Below, in pieces: positions 12,831-26,648 of a stretch of 64,000 nucleotides of DNA (positions are counted from its first letter, which is position 1; every line of letters begins with the position of its first letter). A program made the translations under genes and the position numbers. The stretch comes from Pampus argenteus (lineage: Eukaryota; Chordata; Actinopteri; Scombriformes; Stromateidae), in contig CM072862.1 in NCBI GenBank assembly GCA_036937835.1, forward strand, positions 11,243,501 to 11,307,500. The letters are read 5' to 3'. The notes beneath the pieces were generated by a model, which was given only the letters and a program-made list of their open reading frames with translations, was not told the origin of the DNA and did no database searches.

Positions 12831-14450
12831 TCTACACAACATTTGTCCATGATGTCATGTGGCCAGCACGCTGGAGGCCAGTATCACTTGTCTTGACTGC
12901 CTTAAGATGTTGCTCATACACCCCATGCTTCATACTTAAACACCTCACCATCTATTCATCCATCATTATCTCTACCACTTATCCTGTAACACCTCAGCAT
13001 AACAGATACTGGATAGTGCATCAGGGAGAGCTGCATTTTACTGTGTGCCACTGGGGTCACACAGTTATAAATATATGCCCTCATTCCTTCTTCAATAACT
13101 TGGTGCTGTGTTCTTTTGAAAATGAAAGTAACGGTATGACTCGGTAACATGAAAAAAACAGGTAGCCACATAGGGAGAATGTTAATTGGTGACAGAGAGA
13201 AGGTAAAACCACTGACATAAAAATTATACATAAGTTTCTCTTCAGTAAAACTGAGGAGAAATGCATGAAAAGAGACAGACAAAGCCTTTCTCTTCATGCA
13301 CTATAGCCTCAGTGCCTGTGAGTGGTTTTCAAGTAAGTGATCCAGACAGCAAGTCATTTAAAAAGCTATTAGAGATGTTTCAAATCTCCTTGGAGAAAAT
13401 GCAATAGAAATAGAAAATGCATAATGGAACAAGATGTATCTAATCACGCCAACAGTCAACAGTCAAGCAGGAGCATCCCGATTGCTTCTCCTGTAAGGAG
13501 CACGGCTACCTGCCTCTATCTCCTACTCATGCTTTCCATTCCCTGCCTTTTTAATCTCGCTGAGTGATTTTGAAATGCTGATTTGGATGGTGAGCAGCGG
13601 CTTGAGGTGAGGCCTTTACTTTTCCCTGACCTCGCCATCCCTCCATAGGTCTCTGGTTGGTGTAATACATCATAATAGATCAGCCTGGCTTGTACTGACT
13701 TATAGCCAAATTCTGCCTGTCTGGATATTTTTAAATAGATGCAGTAGCCTAATTGACTGAGTATCTGCTGGAAGTTATTAGACTTTTGAACCATCCAGCA
13801 GCTCGGCTAGAAGATTCCTACCATAAATAATAAATATTGTCCTCTTTTTAGTGCTGTTGTTCTTATTTAACAGCCTTCAGTGTGATATACTGTAATGTTT
13901 CTTTGCTGTCAAAACAGTATTTCTCAAAGATTATATCTAGAGAAAAGGTGAGCTGCAGGAAGGTTAAAGCAGGACCTCAAAGTACTTTGAAAACTGTTAT
14001 CTAGTATAAATGGCCTTTGTCTGTGCCTTGTTATTCCCCATAGACCTCCATGGTGCTGACAGTTGGCATTACTAGGAGATTTGTAGGGCACCTACGTGGA
14101 TTTTGTATTTGTAAAGTATTTATGTTCAAGGTTTAAGCTTTAATAGAATGTAAACTGGGCAACAATATAAATGCAGTGTTTTGGAGAAAAAACATTGCTT
14201 TAATTGTGTCCAGTGTGAATGTTTTCTTCATTCCAGGAAATGTGAGGTAGACTATGATGGAAAGCTCAGGAACATGCTTCACTTTTTTCAGATGAACTGA
14301 TGAACCCTTAATGAGATATTGTATTAAGTTACAGAAGCTAGTGGAACAAAGGCTAGCGCATATGTGATGTGATGTGATGACTTCGGCTCTCTACAGAGGA
14401 AGAGATATTGTAGAAGGTGAGACATAAATAATCAGCCATTGAATTATCTG
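12831..14450. other. Gene-free stretch
   Basis: No gene or repeat recognised. Several short open frames lack any family signature. Confidence 0.5.
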
Positions 14451-14477
14451 AATGTTGCAGAGTGATTCTGCAACATT
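14451..14477. repeat. Perfect 11-bp stem-loop
   Basis: AATGTTGCAGA and TCTGCAACATT are exact reverse complements separated by a 5-nt loop. It is not followed by a T run and this is vertebrate DNA, so it is not a terminator. Confidence 0.85.
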
Positions 14478-16119
14478 GAGTTTTGCTGAATCATCCAATA
14501 TCGATGTTCTTGTCTGATGATAGGGTTGCTTGAGTTTGGCGAGTATACACTCAAATCTTCTGTATAGGTTGGATGGATTTCTAAATGTATTTAAAATTCA
14601 ATTCAGAGGATATCTTCCAGGCTTAGTCTTTATTGCTCAGAGATGATACTACCGTCTGTTAATGTACTGTTTACAAGACAGCTACTGTGGCTGTGAAACC
14701 TCATTGATAGCACAAAGAGAGCATATAACACATAAAGTTTGCCTCAGATACATTGTGTAGGCTGGGTGTGAACAATCACTTCCTATTCAGAATCATATTA
14801 TTTGCTCCAAGATGTGGAACCACCTTAAACAACGGGGTTTACGCCCTTTATTCTCAACCACAGTGTGAATGCAGCTGTTTAAAATCTGCGGCAATAACAG
14901 TAATCTGGGTGGCTCCGACTGCTAGTCAAGTGTGAGCAGCGATAACGTCTCTCTCCTTCCCCCTCGCTGCTCTTTTCTCTCCTAATCTCCTCCTTGCTGA
15001 CTGGCTGGCGGTTAAGTGTCGGTTTCTCTTTTCACTCAAGGTCCCTATAGGGCTTGGCAACAGTGGCGATGGACCCTACTAAGAAATGGTGTGGAAATTG
15101 CTTTCTGCTTTTCTCAAGCCATCACAAGCTGAGCAATTTACACCTGGGTGTCCCCTACCTTCCACTTGACAGAGTGAGAATACTGAATTTACCAAAAGAG
15201 GAGTGAGAGAGAGATGATGAGACGAGACCAACAGTAGAAAAAAGAAGGAAGGAAGACATCATATCTGTAAAAGACAAAGAGATGGGAGGCAAAAATCATG
15301 AAATATAAAGATGGAGAAAGTGTCGGTGAAAAGGCTCTGAGAAATGAAGAGAAATAGAAATAATGCTATCATTTTATTTTCACTTAGCAAGCTATTCATT
15401 ATATTTGTGTGACAAGCTTATGGCGAATTTGCCCAGTTCACCTGTGCACAATACAGCACTTTATGGGACAGCTTCAACCGTCTTCCGTGTGGTATATAAA
15501 TAAATACATAAATTAAGTCACACACTATTAGACGTTCAGTTGGTTGTTGCTCGTGCTGGTGCCACTGCTGGATTTAAAGGTCAGAGCTGTTTCCTTGATC
15601 TGCTTCAGATGCTGTGTTGGAGGATCACCACTGTCAAAGCTGCAGTCACACTATTCTGCCTTTTTTGTACTGAAAGTACCCCATTCAACTGTATTTTGAG
15701 CCATTAATTTGAAAAAGTGTGTATAATATGTGCCATGGTCCCCTCACTGCTGACTCGATGATACCTGCAAATAAAAAAAGCAGAAGATATAACACTGAGG
15801 GAGAGAGAAAAACACAGAATGCAATCGCTAAAGCTGATCTGAAGATTAATGAATGCTACTGAGACACATTGGCATCATTTATTTTACAGATTTAAAAACC
15901 AAAATTTTAAATAAATACTGTCCCTCTTACCGGGCGCACTAAATATCTATCTAGATCGTTTCAGTGTAATTCACCCCCATTTTGGAGACATCTGCCATAA
16001 AGCTGAGTGGCATTTGGTCTGTGATACTCAAAGCACCAATGAAATACATTTTAGAAACTCAGTTCTTAGCTGGTTCATTTAGGAACTATTAAGTCCATCA
16101 GGTGCCCATTTGAACATTG
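14478..16119. other. Gene-free stretch
   Basis: Apart from the purine-rich tract listed separately, nothing is recognised. Confidence 0.5.
15195..15365. repeat. Purine-rich low-complexity tract
   Basis: Strong strand asymmetry: the plus strand is mostly A and G with GAGA, GGAAGGAAGG and GAAATGAAG words. It is low-complexity sequence. Confidence 0.75.
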
Positions 16120-16330
16120 AAACAAGTTTTGCTTGCTGTAATCTTTCTTCCATACTTGAAGATCCTCTCGAAAAGCACTTTCAATATAAGTGATGGGGGC
16201 CAAAATCCACAGCCCTCGTTCTGAGCTGAAATGTAATTAAAAGTTTATCTGAAGATAATATGAGGTTTCGGCCTTCTGAGTTAGTCAAATCGAGTGGACA
16301 CAGTTAAAGTTACAAGCCCTACAGCAAAAA
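16120..16330. repeat. Dispersed repeat, copy 2
   Basis: Second copy of the family seen at 6,635-6,800, in the same orientation. Shared blocks include AAGTGATGG, TTTATCTGAA and TTAGTCAAATC followed by GAGTGGA. It extends further on both sides than copy 1. Confidence 0.6.
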
Positions 16331-19300
16331 TCTAACAATTCAGCTGTAAATCAGTTGTAAAAATGATGAGTCTAATATTAATGTGTCTTTCTCCCTTAAG
16401 TACACATTTGTATTCATGTGTGACCTACACATGATGTATGGGAGGGTTGGAGCTGCCTGTTTGGCTGTGTGTGTCAGAATGATCTGAGCCAAATATAAAA
16501 CGCAGCAGGCTATCAGTTGGAAATCTGAGTAGAATAATAATGACCAGAGTAAATCGGGAAGAGAACAATGAAATTTAAACTTGACAGATGAGCAAGAGTG
16601 AAAATAAGCGAGAGGTAGTAGTAAAAAGATCAACACATGGATATTCTATGTTAGTCCTCTGCTGGTTGTACAAACACACTCTCTCAATTGAATTAATACA
16701 TTTGACTGTGCATACATATGCATGTGCAATTGGAAACTCACTAAATTATGTATCATGAGTATATAGGCTGCAAACATGAGACAACACAACACAGCACAAC
16801 AAGACATGGATGAAGCAAAACTGCTGATTCCAGAAAACTTAAATAACCTGTCAGTTGTGCTGTGTGTTTATGTTTCTGGCCAGTTAAACAAACAGTGCTG
16901 TGTCTTTTTCTGTGCATGTTGGGGATTCCTGCAGCAAGCATTTCTAAAGGCCCCTGAAAGCCCTGCTTCAGTCTCCAGCTGGTTTCAGAGTGCCAAGTAA
17001 GACAAGGCAGCCCCGCAGACAGAATCTCTGAGAAACAAATTTGAACCTTTTTAGTTGAAAGAAATTAGAAATACAGCAACAGAGACGAGAACTGAAGATA
17101 GACAGAGAGAGAAGGGGAGGTGGTAAAGGGAAGAAAGAGTCTCTTTACTGAGAGGCAAAGTCAACATCATCAGTTGACTGAGCACGAGAGAGGAAGAGCG
17201 AAATAGAGAAGCAGCACATGGATAAATAAAAACTCCTAGAGGCAGAAATGGAAAAGCCTAACAGCAAAGACCTCCTGGAAGAAAAGCAAGACGGGGAGGA
17301 ACAGAACATCTTTGTGAGGATAAAAGAAGAAGTATAATCACCCAGTTGTTTCTCTTCCTCCCAGAGGCCCCTTAGAAAACAACTGGTGCTTTAAGCTTGG
17401 ACAGATAGCAGACAGAGGGATGACGGTTAGAAAGGAGGAGAATACCGCAGAGGGTTGGGAGGCTTGCACATACACACAAACACTCTTCCACATGCAGAAG
17501 ATACACAAGCATGCAAATACACACACATATTGAGTGACAAACATGCATTTACACACAGTGTGCACACTGGCAGATTTCTTTTTTAGCTTGTTCTGGTACA
17601 AAGGAAACAACATTCACACATAAGCCACACACATACACAGGAACGCACAGACAGTGTATATCTCTGTTCCTGTCTTCCTTCTAAGTCCCTGTAGAGCTGT
17701 GATGATGGAGATGGAGAGCAGTGTGTATTGACTGTGACTGTGACACAGAGCTGCATCCACCACGAGAACCTCAGAGGAAAAAGGCTCTGCTTCAAAAACA
17801 AGACCTCCAGTCTGCTGCTTTGACACACTTGTAAAAAAAATTTAAGTTTACATTTACTATGAAAGATTAGCTATATGGATTAAAAGTTGTTGCTGTAGGG
17901 ATGAAAATCAACTTTCACTGCAGTATTTTGGTGTGAGAAGAAAGATATAGTATATCTCCATAAGAGACGGGTCTGAAATAGTGGACTGAAAAAAAAAAAT
18001 TACATGGTGTTATGTATGTATTTTCCATTTCTTGAAGGTGCCACATATTTGTATTTTAGGATATCATGCTCATTTCACAGACAGGCTCATTTTGCTGTCA
18101 GTTTGTCAACTGAGTCTCTGATAAGTCTGCACGTGAGAGTCTGCCCAGCATTTAATGGCATTGTTTTATTTTCAATTTACTCATCAGGTAAAAAATAATA
18201 GATTCAATGGTAACTCCACCTGACCATCCATGTGTAACTCTGACACTAAACCCGATTCTATCCACATTTCACTGTCCACAGGCCATGTTCTTGTAGTATC
18301 TTGTGCATGTGTGGACTGATGAACAGTCATAAGGACATATAGTGTAATATCATGCCCCATACACAAATTATTCAGCAGGTGTTTGACAACATTTTTATAG
18401 CGCTGGCAACATTTCAAACGTCTACCGTTGCTCCACAAATGGTTTAGCCAACAGATGTTCCCCATAATTGCAGCATTTAGTGCTCCTGTTTTGAGATGCA
18501 GCACTTGTAATTATGATAGAGTCACTGACAGAAGGGAACCTCTCATCTCAGCAGTGATTGTGGTTTATAATACTTTATGGTACCTTGCTGATGGTTTGGT
18601 TGCAGTTGTGGGCCCTGCTGTGAAACGTGTCATTCTCAGCATTTGGTAGATATTGTCAGCTGCCAGTTACCTTAAACAGCATAACATAGACACAAACACA
18701 AACGGTACTGAACTATGCTGCTTCACAAGCTGTAGACTAAATTTGTTAATGGCTTCAATCTGAAACAAGTAGACAGCCACTCAGATAGCCATGATATCTA
18801 GTTATAGTAGATGGCTAGAAAAACTTCTGAGAACACACAACAAAATACATAGACAACTACAGTTTTAATACTGTGTGTATGAAAGAAATCTTCAACTACA
18901 TACTTAAGAATAATAAAATCAATACTTCCTCAACATCTATTTGCCTGAAATACAATTAGACTTGTACAAAAACCTCCTACTGTCTTGCCCACCAACAGTA
19001 ACAGTTGTTAACACGCTGTAAACAAGTCTGCTTTCTAGATGTCCTTGTTCAAAGGGCCTTTTAACAACACCTTAAATTTGTACAATAGTTGGCCCCAGAC
19101 TAGTGGGAATCAAGTCCCCTCTTACCCTAGTGATATTTATACCACACTCTTTCCACTGATAGAGGATCACAGGAGCACATTTTAAAACAACGGCAACAAC
19201 AACAACAAAAAAAGAATTGCCTTAAGGTGCACTGGGAGGCACGTTAGGGGAATTATGCAAATGTGAAAAATATTCCTTTCATTCCCCAGGGTGATGGATA

Positions 19301-22300
19301 CGCGTGTTGGGATAACAAGGGATCAGAGGCGAGAGGAGGAATAATGAGGATGTGCCCCCACTATTCACCTCATCCTTCCACTAATCTACACAGCCAACAG
19401 CACTGCTAATATTGCTACAAGTTCCTTTACTACTACAACGAATACAAATGGCTCACTTTTTCAATAGACCCCTTAGGAAATTCTTGTTTTGTCTCTTGAC
19501 CCTTGCCAGAAGGCCACAGTGCAATCAGCAGCAGAGCCCCCCCCATCCCCTACTGCTCAAAGGAAATCAGTGTCTTGTCGATGAACACTTCAGCAGTGCA
19601 AATGCAAGATAACATGGGCTCTTTTGCCCAGGTCTTACAGCTGAAATGCAATCCACTACATAATATACTTTTACAAGATCTTTGTAAGATTTGAAAAGTT
19701 TTACTTTCTAAAGTGACTGAATGGAAAATAAATCAATCTCATTTCTAATCTTCACTTTTCTGTCCATGCCTCCTCACACCAACCAATTGTTCTTCCCTTT
19801 TGACTGTTCTATTTTTCTGCTCTTCAATTCCCTCGTCACCAGCTAATTTTTGTCCCTGTCTCCATTTATACCTCCAGTCAGGCTACATGGATATTTAATG
19901 GAAGAGCCTGCTCTCTGGTTAAAGTGGCCGAATCAGTGAATCTCTTAAGGCGCCATTCCTCTCTGAATTGTCCTGAGCAAGTATTTTATTACTGCACAAT
20001 AAATAGACGGCACCATACCACTGCAGCCTTGAAAGTGTTTCAATTCCCTCTGTGGTTGAAGTGTTTAAAACTGTTGTACCTCTGACTGGATTCAGCATCA
20101 CAGTTTAACTAAACCGAACATACTGTATGTCACACCCTGGAGCACACCTGTACATCAGTACGGCAAAGTGAGATGTTAAACCACTGGATGCCAGCAAAAA
20201 TTAAAATTAAAATAGATACTTACAGACTTTAAATACATTGAATGGCTATTGCCATAAAAATGTAGACCATAAATAATTTGGTTTTGATTTCATGAAAATA
20301 TAAAGTATCAGGCATCAGTGACATGCTCGGTTGAATGTCGTACAGCAGATACTGTATGGTTGTTGCTTGAGGACTGTGAAGTAGAAGCGCTTGCCATATC
20401 ATCAAAGGTCTCTTTTCTGCAACGTGTCATATGATATATGACTGTTTCCCGACTCTTGCGTGTCTTAGAAGGTAGAAAATAACTCACTTGAGTGATTGTG
20501 TTTCAGCATTTAACCTCACCCCACTTCACTTCACACTTGCTTTGTTTCAATTAGTTTTCAATTTGTCCCAGATAGTGAATGACGCGTACATGCTACCATG
20601 CCTATGACTAGATGTCCAACTCCACTTTTGTAACAGAATAAATCTGATGATACAGATGTATAAGATAACCGTCTTTTCTGCCACTCAAATTCTACCAGAA
20701 AAATGTCTCAACTTTCAACCGTGAATCAGTGGTGCAACCTCTGGCAGACAAAACCTCTCAACGATCACCATTTTCACTTTCAGCACGTCAAGATGTCGTT
20801 CTCTTCCTCACTTTTACAAATCTCAAACAGAATTATTTAGTCATAGCCTGTGGCTATGAAGACAAAGCAAGAGGCAGAAGGAGTGCGAGGGAGGGTAGCG
20901 GAGACGGAAAGAGAGAGGCTGTTTATATCTCTTATCTAAATCGTTCTTTTAATCAACACAGCTGCTTTTGTGATGATGAGGATATATGGACTTTGGCCAG
21001 ATCAAATACCTGGAGTGTTTGAAGAGTCTTCTGTAGTTTAAATCTCTCTGTTTTCTTTTTGTTTTCATGCTTGCCTCTTTCTCTGTGCATCGACAGTCTG
21101 TCTTTTGTCACATTCATTGCCTTGCCTGTAAAGCCTTACTATAATGGGTTAAACCTTGAAATTTCATGTAAAGTTTCAGATTTTTTTTTTGGTCAAGCCT
21201 GGGTGCTATGAAAAGAGCAACTAAATTAAACCTTAAATTACATTTTACCCATCAGATTCAGCAGGGAGCAGGAGAGACCCTCAACGCATAGCTAGCACCA
21301 CCCATCCTTCTGATCAGAAGAGTTTGGGGACTGACAACACTTCTTTCTTTCTTTTTTTCCCTGTTACAATCATAACTGCGGCTCCATATGTAGATAGAAG
21401 ATGAGCACTCCAGATTAAAACATGGCCATCTTGATTAGCCATCCCCTCATCGTTAAACACTGTAGACGTAGCAAAATTTCTTGTCATGAAATCAGGATAA
21501 TGATGTTGGAAAGTGCTGTAAATTTTTGCTCCGGCAGAACACCTTTCGGCTGTTATAGTTGCAACGTGTTTTGATGCATAAAGGCTCAAAACTTCCCCAT
21601 CTCACTTTGATCACAGTTCCTCTCATGCAGTGCAAACTTGCTCTTTGTTTCTTTAACTACAAAGCAAAGCTGATTTCAAAAGTAGTTAAAATCTGTCTCT
21701 AACACAGACTGCAAACAAATTAGAGTTCAGAAAACCAACAAACAAGCTGCTCTCAGTGTGTGCAAGCTAGTAGGCATTCGCTACCATGTCCATGTTACCC
21801 TTGTTCTTTAACCTTTTCCTCTGTCCAGGATTAACAGACTGGAGATGAGGTGATAGGGATTAAGGATTGTTTGCTGAAGAGATGGCCACAGTGTGGAGCA
21901 ACTGTACACTTGCACATCGTCATAGAGGGGTCAGTTGGCTCATCAGATTCAGAACTATACGTGCATTTAGCGCTTTAACCTTTTTTCACAAACAAAATGC
22001 CACTGTTAATATAACCACCAAGGGCCTCTGAACTGTAAATATTTACAGGGTAAGAAATATTTCCATTGGAGAGCTGACAAAAGACAATCTTTATCTGGAC
22101 TTCTAGTGGCTCTATGTCAAAGTCTGCTCCCTCATTAGAAAGGATTTCACAAAGAAAATGCTAATTGGCCTTACTTCCTAAATAAAGGGCTTATTTCTCT
22201 CAGTGTATCACTGTGGCCTGTAGCAAGACTTGCTTAATGAGATGGGTTGTCTAATGAAGGATACCACAGTCTTGGCTCGGGTGTTCAGTTCACCTTGGAA

Positions 22301-22689
22301 TGTATCGTTGCTTCAAGGAGCTCCTCTCTATCGCTCTCATTATCCTTCTGCCTCCTTCCATCTCTGCCTTCACACCACCTCTTCAGTGCATACGGAGTTT
22401 GTGGCTCACAGGTCAACAGGACAGGAAATCTAAAGGTGGGTTTTGGACTTTTGTTGTGTAACCTTTAAATTAGTTTGACAGCACTGTGATCGCAATTAGT
22501 CAATTTGCACCTTTTGGTGTTAGGTGTTGTTTAGATTTTTGCTTTGAAAAAAGCATGTTTAAGTTCACAAATCACAAAAACGCCAAGTCCAAGATCAAAA
22601 GAACACCCTGTCAGAATATTACTGTTATTTTCTTTTACATTTGTATGTAATTGGACAGTCTGCATTGGCCAGTGTCTTCTTCATCTTTT
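16331..22689. other. Long gene-free stretch
   Basis: No gene recognised. It contains a purine-rich tract (17,085-17,320) and A-rich patches near 17,990 and 19,200. Near 19,253-19,262 an ATTATGCAAAT octamer-type (POU factor) word lies in balanced-composition sequence. The 106-codon minus-strand frame at 18,184-18,504 has no recognisable family. Confidence 0.5.
17085..17320. repeat. Purine-rich low-complexity tract
   Basis: The plus strand is dominated by A and G for more than 200 bp, similar in character to the 15.2-kb tract. It appears to be low complexity with no gene. Confidence 0.7.
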
Positions 22690-23010
22690 CCTTTCGGCTT
22701 TTCCCTTCAAGGGTCGCCACAACGAATCAGTTGCCTCCATCTAACCCTGTCTTCTGCATCCTCTTCTCTCACAACCCAATACCTTCATGTCCTCTTTCAC
22801 TACATCCATATATCTCCTCTTTGGTCTTCCTCTAGACCTCCTGCCTGGCAGTTAAAAATTCAGCATCCTTCTACCAACATATTCACTATCTCTCCTCTGG
22901 ACATGTCTGAACCATCTCAGTCTGGCCTTTCTCCAAACCCTCTAACATGTGCTGTCCTTCTGATGTACTCATTCCTGATCCTATCCATCCTGGTCACTCC
23001 CAAAGTGTGA
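22690..23010 (-). mobile_element. RTE-like LINE 3' fragment, antisense
   Basis: Read on the minus strand, this resembles the last part of an RTE/Rex3-type non-LTR retrotransposon. Broken pieces near the end of the reverse-transcriptase protein read RYMDVVKEDMKVLG (about 22,780-22,825) and RMDRIRNEYI (about 22,970-23,000). These are followed by a short 3' end containing CCGAAAGGAAAAGATGAAGA near 22,685-22,705. Stops and small indels show it is a 5'-truncated dead copy. The family assignment is from recognition of the text and was not aligned. Confidence 0.75.
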
Positions 23011-23677
23011 GTGACAGTAAAGATGGGAGTTTGACATGGAGGAGATGACATCCCACAATGACTGTCAGTCAAGTTCAAAGATATTGCAAGTACACATCAA
23101 GTGCCACATCCCACTGAGCCATCAACCTCTGATCATATCCAATCGAGTGTTTAGTGGTTTCAAATTCAGCTTCCAGCAGCTACCTGAATTGACTACTGTT
23201 ACTATTTGTGACAGATTATACTTTTTGGCTAGTTTCAGTTGTTGCTCACAACTTGAACACTTGATAACTTATTCCCTTAATGTTTTTATATCATAAAAAT
23301 AAAGTTCTATGTTTAAAAAATGCAAGGGGCCACATTGGCGGCAGCATTTTGATTCAGATCTGGGTAAGACAACTCTGGAAAGTTATCATTGCAGCAGTTA
23401 TTTTCTCTTTTGTTGCAAAGAAATAGGAGACATGCAGAATATATGTTACAAAATAATGATGTGTTTTTTTGATTGGTTGGTTGGCCACTGCCACTTACCG
23501 GATGACATTGTGTTGTGGTCCAGACCTAAGTCGAGCCAGGTTAAACCTTTTGTGCACCCTGACTGTGTCACTGGAGTGGTTACACTTAAGTGAATAAGGT
23601 TGTGTTTTTTATTTTTATGAAGGGCTAAAGTGGGTTTGAATGTGGCCTTATGAGAGCCAGGTGAAGCACAAACTCTG

Positions 23678-23702
23678 ACACACACACATACACACACCAC
23701 AC
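23678..23702. repeat. (CA)n microsatellite
   Basis: Interrupted short CA run. Confidence 0.9.
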
Positions 23703-23762
23703 AGTACATGAAGGAACTGACGCTTTCACACACAGTGATCCGAACACTTATCCCTCCTTCTG

Positions 23763-23763
<1 letters not shown>

Positions 23764-23815
<52 letters not shown>
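23764..23815. repeat. (CA)26 microsatellite
   Basis: Fifty-two bases of uninterrupted CA, the longest perfect dinucleotide run in the window and likely polymorphic. Confidence 0.98.
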
Positions 23816-23816
<1 letters not shown>

Positions 23817-24724
23817 TCATCACTTCTCCCCTCCTGGTCTGTCTCTGGCTGCTGGCTGTCCTCGGGTATTGGTGGTATTTGTAAAGAGCCTAATTGCCCA
23901 AGTGTCTAGGAAGTGGCCGTTGAGAGTGTGGCTGGCTAATGAGCTCCCTGGGAGAGGGTCAGTAGTTAGCCGAAGCAACACTGGGCTCTGCTCCCTGATA
24001 AAGGTCACATACCTTCAGGGAAAAATGCCACAGTGTGATGTGATGACCAAGGAAAGAGGACTGGCCAGCATTTCACTTGCCATTAAACAAAACGAGTGAA
24101 CCATAGAGGGGATGAAATTCTTTTGGATGATGTATCAGGTCTTCTAGTAGGCAGCGTATGGTGTGGTAGTACTATGAGGTAGTAAGGGCCTGAGAGAGGA
24201 CAGGCAGAACATGGAATAATAAGGACCTGAAGGAAACACTGAGGGACTGAAAGAAAATGAGAACTAGAAACAGGTAGCACTTGTGTATCTGATATGTGGC
24301 AATTTTGACACCTGAATATGCTATTATGGCTCATAAAAATGAGCCGTCATTAAAGCACTTGACATCGTGGATACATTTGACATTTCTTGTGAGGAATTTC
24401 ACTGGAAAACTGGAATCATTCTGTCTTTGCCTTCAAGATCTTGTGTATTACTTTTGCTGTCATTGCAGCTCAAGAAAAATAGTTTTTCTTTTATTATTTT
24501 GGGATTTTCTTCTGTAAAGATTAAAAATTGCAAATGAGCTATAAAGTTGTGATTATTTAAAGAACTCATTAAAGTCTAAGCTGAGTGTGCTAATGCATTA
24601 GCATCAGCCAAACTAAACACGAATGCAAATTTAATGGCTATAAACCACTTTATTTGACTGCACTGATTCTGTTGAGTATTTTATGTTTGATCATTTCTGC
24701 TTCTCAGACTTGCAGCTCTGTAGG

Positions 24725-24800
24725 ATGCATCATTTTATTTAATTCTTTATTGCATTTAGAAAGAGTACAACATTTCAACCTCAAATTGGCTCTTCATCAA
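24725..24800 (-). mobile_element. Non-LTR 3' tail remnant, antisense
   Basis: On the minus strand this reads CTTGATGAAGAGCC, then GAGGTTGAAATGTTG, then a word with AATAAAG. The order, a TGATGAAG hairpin-like block followed by GTTGAAAxGTTG and an AATAAA signal, is a common 3' end of teleost retroposons. Only the tail remains. Confidence 0.5.
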
Positions 24801-26648
24801 GTATAGAGGCATCATCACTGTTGTACAATAAAGAAAATATTTTTAAAAGGGACCATACAGTCTACAGTGTTGAGCATCTTTTGGAGCCTGTTTCACCAAA
24901 TTTTCAACATGCTGCAAGCTGTGATTAGCACCATGAGATTGTTTTCTTTCACATCAATTTTGACATTTTTGACTAATAAAAACAAACACCCTACCCTACT
25001 TATGACCCATAAGCATGTGAGAGGATTGTGGGACACACAATTTTTTCTAGAATTTGCGAGTGACAATCATTTGTGCTGCGGTGCTCTCAGAAAGATGTGT
25101 GTGATTATGTTTGGGTCACCTACTTCTTCTTCTTTCAGAGGCTGGGCTCATAAGAAAATTGGCATTCGCATGTAAAGCACATCGAGCTACAGTCATTGCA
25201 GGGTCATTTTCCAAGATTGGTATTACGTTACCGTCAAAAGTTATTGATACGCTCTGCCTTAGCACGCAGAGTCCTAACAGTGGCCATCCTCTCTTGTCAC
25301 ACCATCTTTTTTTTCCTTTGTCTGTGGTTCAGTCCTGTACAAGTTCTACGGTTAAACCAAAGTTAGTTTGATACGTATAAGGTTTGTGTGTTGAAGTTTA
25401 AGACTAAAGGATAATCTTGACGGGGATGAAGTTTCTTCCTGAACATGTGATAATTGTGTTTGTGTGCCCTTTGAGTTGTGTGCAGTTGCTAAAATAGTAA
25501 TATGCTGTGTGTGATATGGTTCATTACCATTCAGCTTTCAGGCTTGCTCAGTGCTACATGTGATGTCAAGGCTAGCATTCATGTTCTCATGCAGCTAAAT
25601 TTCATATTCATGTACCTTGAGGTATACTGTGAGTTGCATTATTATGTGTACAGTTGTGAGTTGATGAAAACGAAAAGAAAACATTGTAGACCAGGAAGTA
25701 TATTAAAGTAGATCTCAATGGAAATGTATGATGGAGTTGTGAGGAGTAACTGTGCTGCACGTGTTTTTTTTCTAGAGCTCTTCACTTGAAACCTGAGTCG
25801 TCATCTGTCTTCCGTCTGCCGTCTGCGGTCCTTCATCTGCACCTCTGTCCAAGGCGCTGCCTCACCTTCATCCAAGAAACATCTCTATCTCCACTCAACT
25901 GACATCATAGTCATCACCTGGGACATTCATTGTAAAAGGAGGTAGGACACTCAGTTTTATTTTATTATTGTTTGATTTATCTGTTTTTGTCCCTATTTAT
26001 TTAAATTTTGAAAGTTTTCTGAGATATCAGTTTTTTTTTGTTTTTGGTGATTCACCAATCATATTAATAATGTAATATTTTTTGGTCAGTGTTAGTGGTA
26101 TGGCTGTTTTTAATTTTTTTTTAATTTTTTAATTTTTTATTTTTACAAAGCGTGCATGCAGATAGCATTTCAGCACCTTCACATAACAGGTATGCCGGAA
26201 CTTTCCTGCTGGCTATTTGAATACATACTGAGAATTCTGCCAGCCGAATCAGCTAATTTCTGGTTAACCCTCTGCTAACTTGAATGGGGATAAGATAATG
26301 TAATAGTGTAGCTCTTCTACTATCGGTATCTGTAATACATTTGTCCTGGCATCAGAACCAATCTTGTGTGTTCGCCATAGCCGTAGCTTAAGTAGAAATT
26401 GGAGTAGCCACACAGCACTAGGTGACAGATGCAAACATTAATGAGGAAATGAGGCTTTAATGACAGATGATTCATCATGTACTAATCCATCAAATCCTGA
26501 TGAAAAGAATCATATGGGTATACATAAGCTCATACTTGCAGTGTCTCCACCAGTTGGCGTGAAAACAGGTGTCTAGCCCTGGGAGTATAAGCAGTCAAGA
26601 ATCACAACTGGACTGGCAGATTTAGCCTTAAAAAGGTTAAAAAGTAGG
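24801..26648. other. Gene-free stretch
   Basis: T-rich tract at 26,020-26,150. Otherwise nothing recognised. Confidence 0.5.

Larger units (their letters stand above)
23011..24724. other. Gene-free stretch
   Basis: Contains CA repeats, listed separately. The segment 23,880-24,010 has balanced base composition and could be a conserved non-coding element, but nothing in the sequence proves it. Confidence 0.5.

Noticed and set aside
14451..14477. Stem-loop as a transcription terminator
   Set aside because: No U tract and intrinsic terminators of that type are not expected in vertebrate nuclear DNA.
18184..18504. 106-codon minus-strand frame
   Set aside because: No recognisable domain, no splice evidence, and ordinary base composition. 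Noted only as an unassigned frame.
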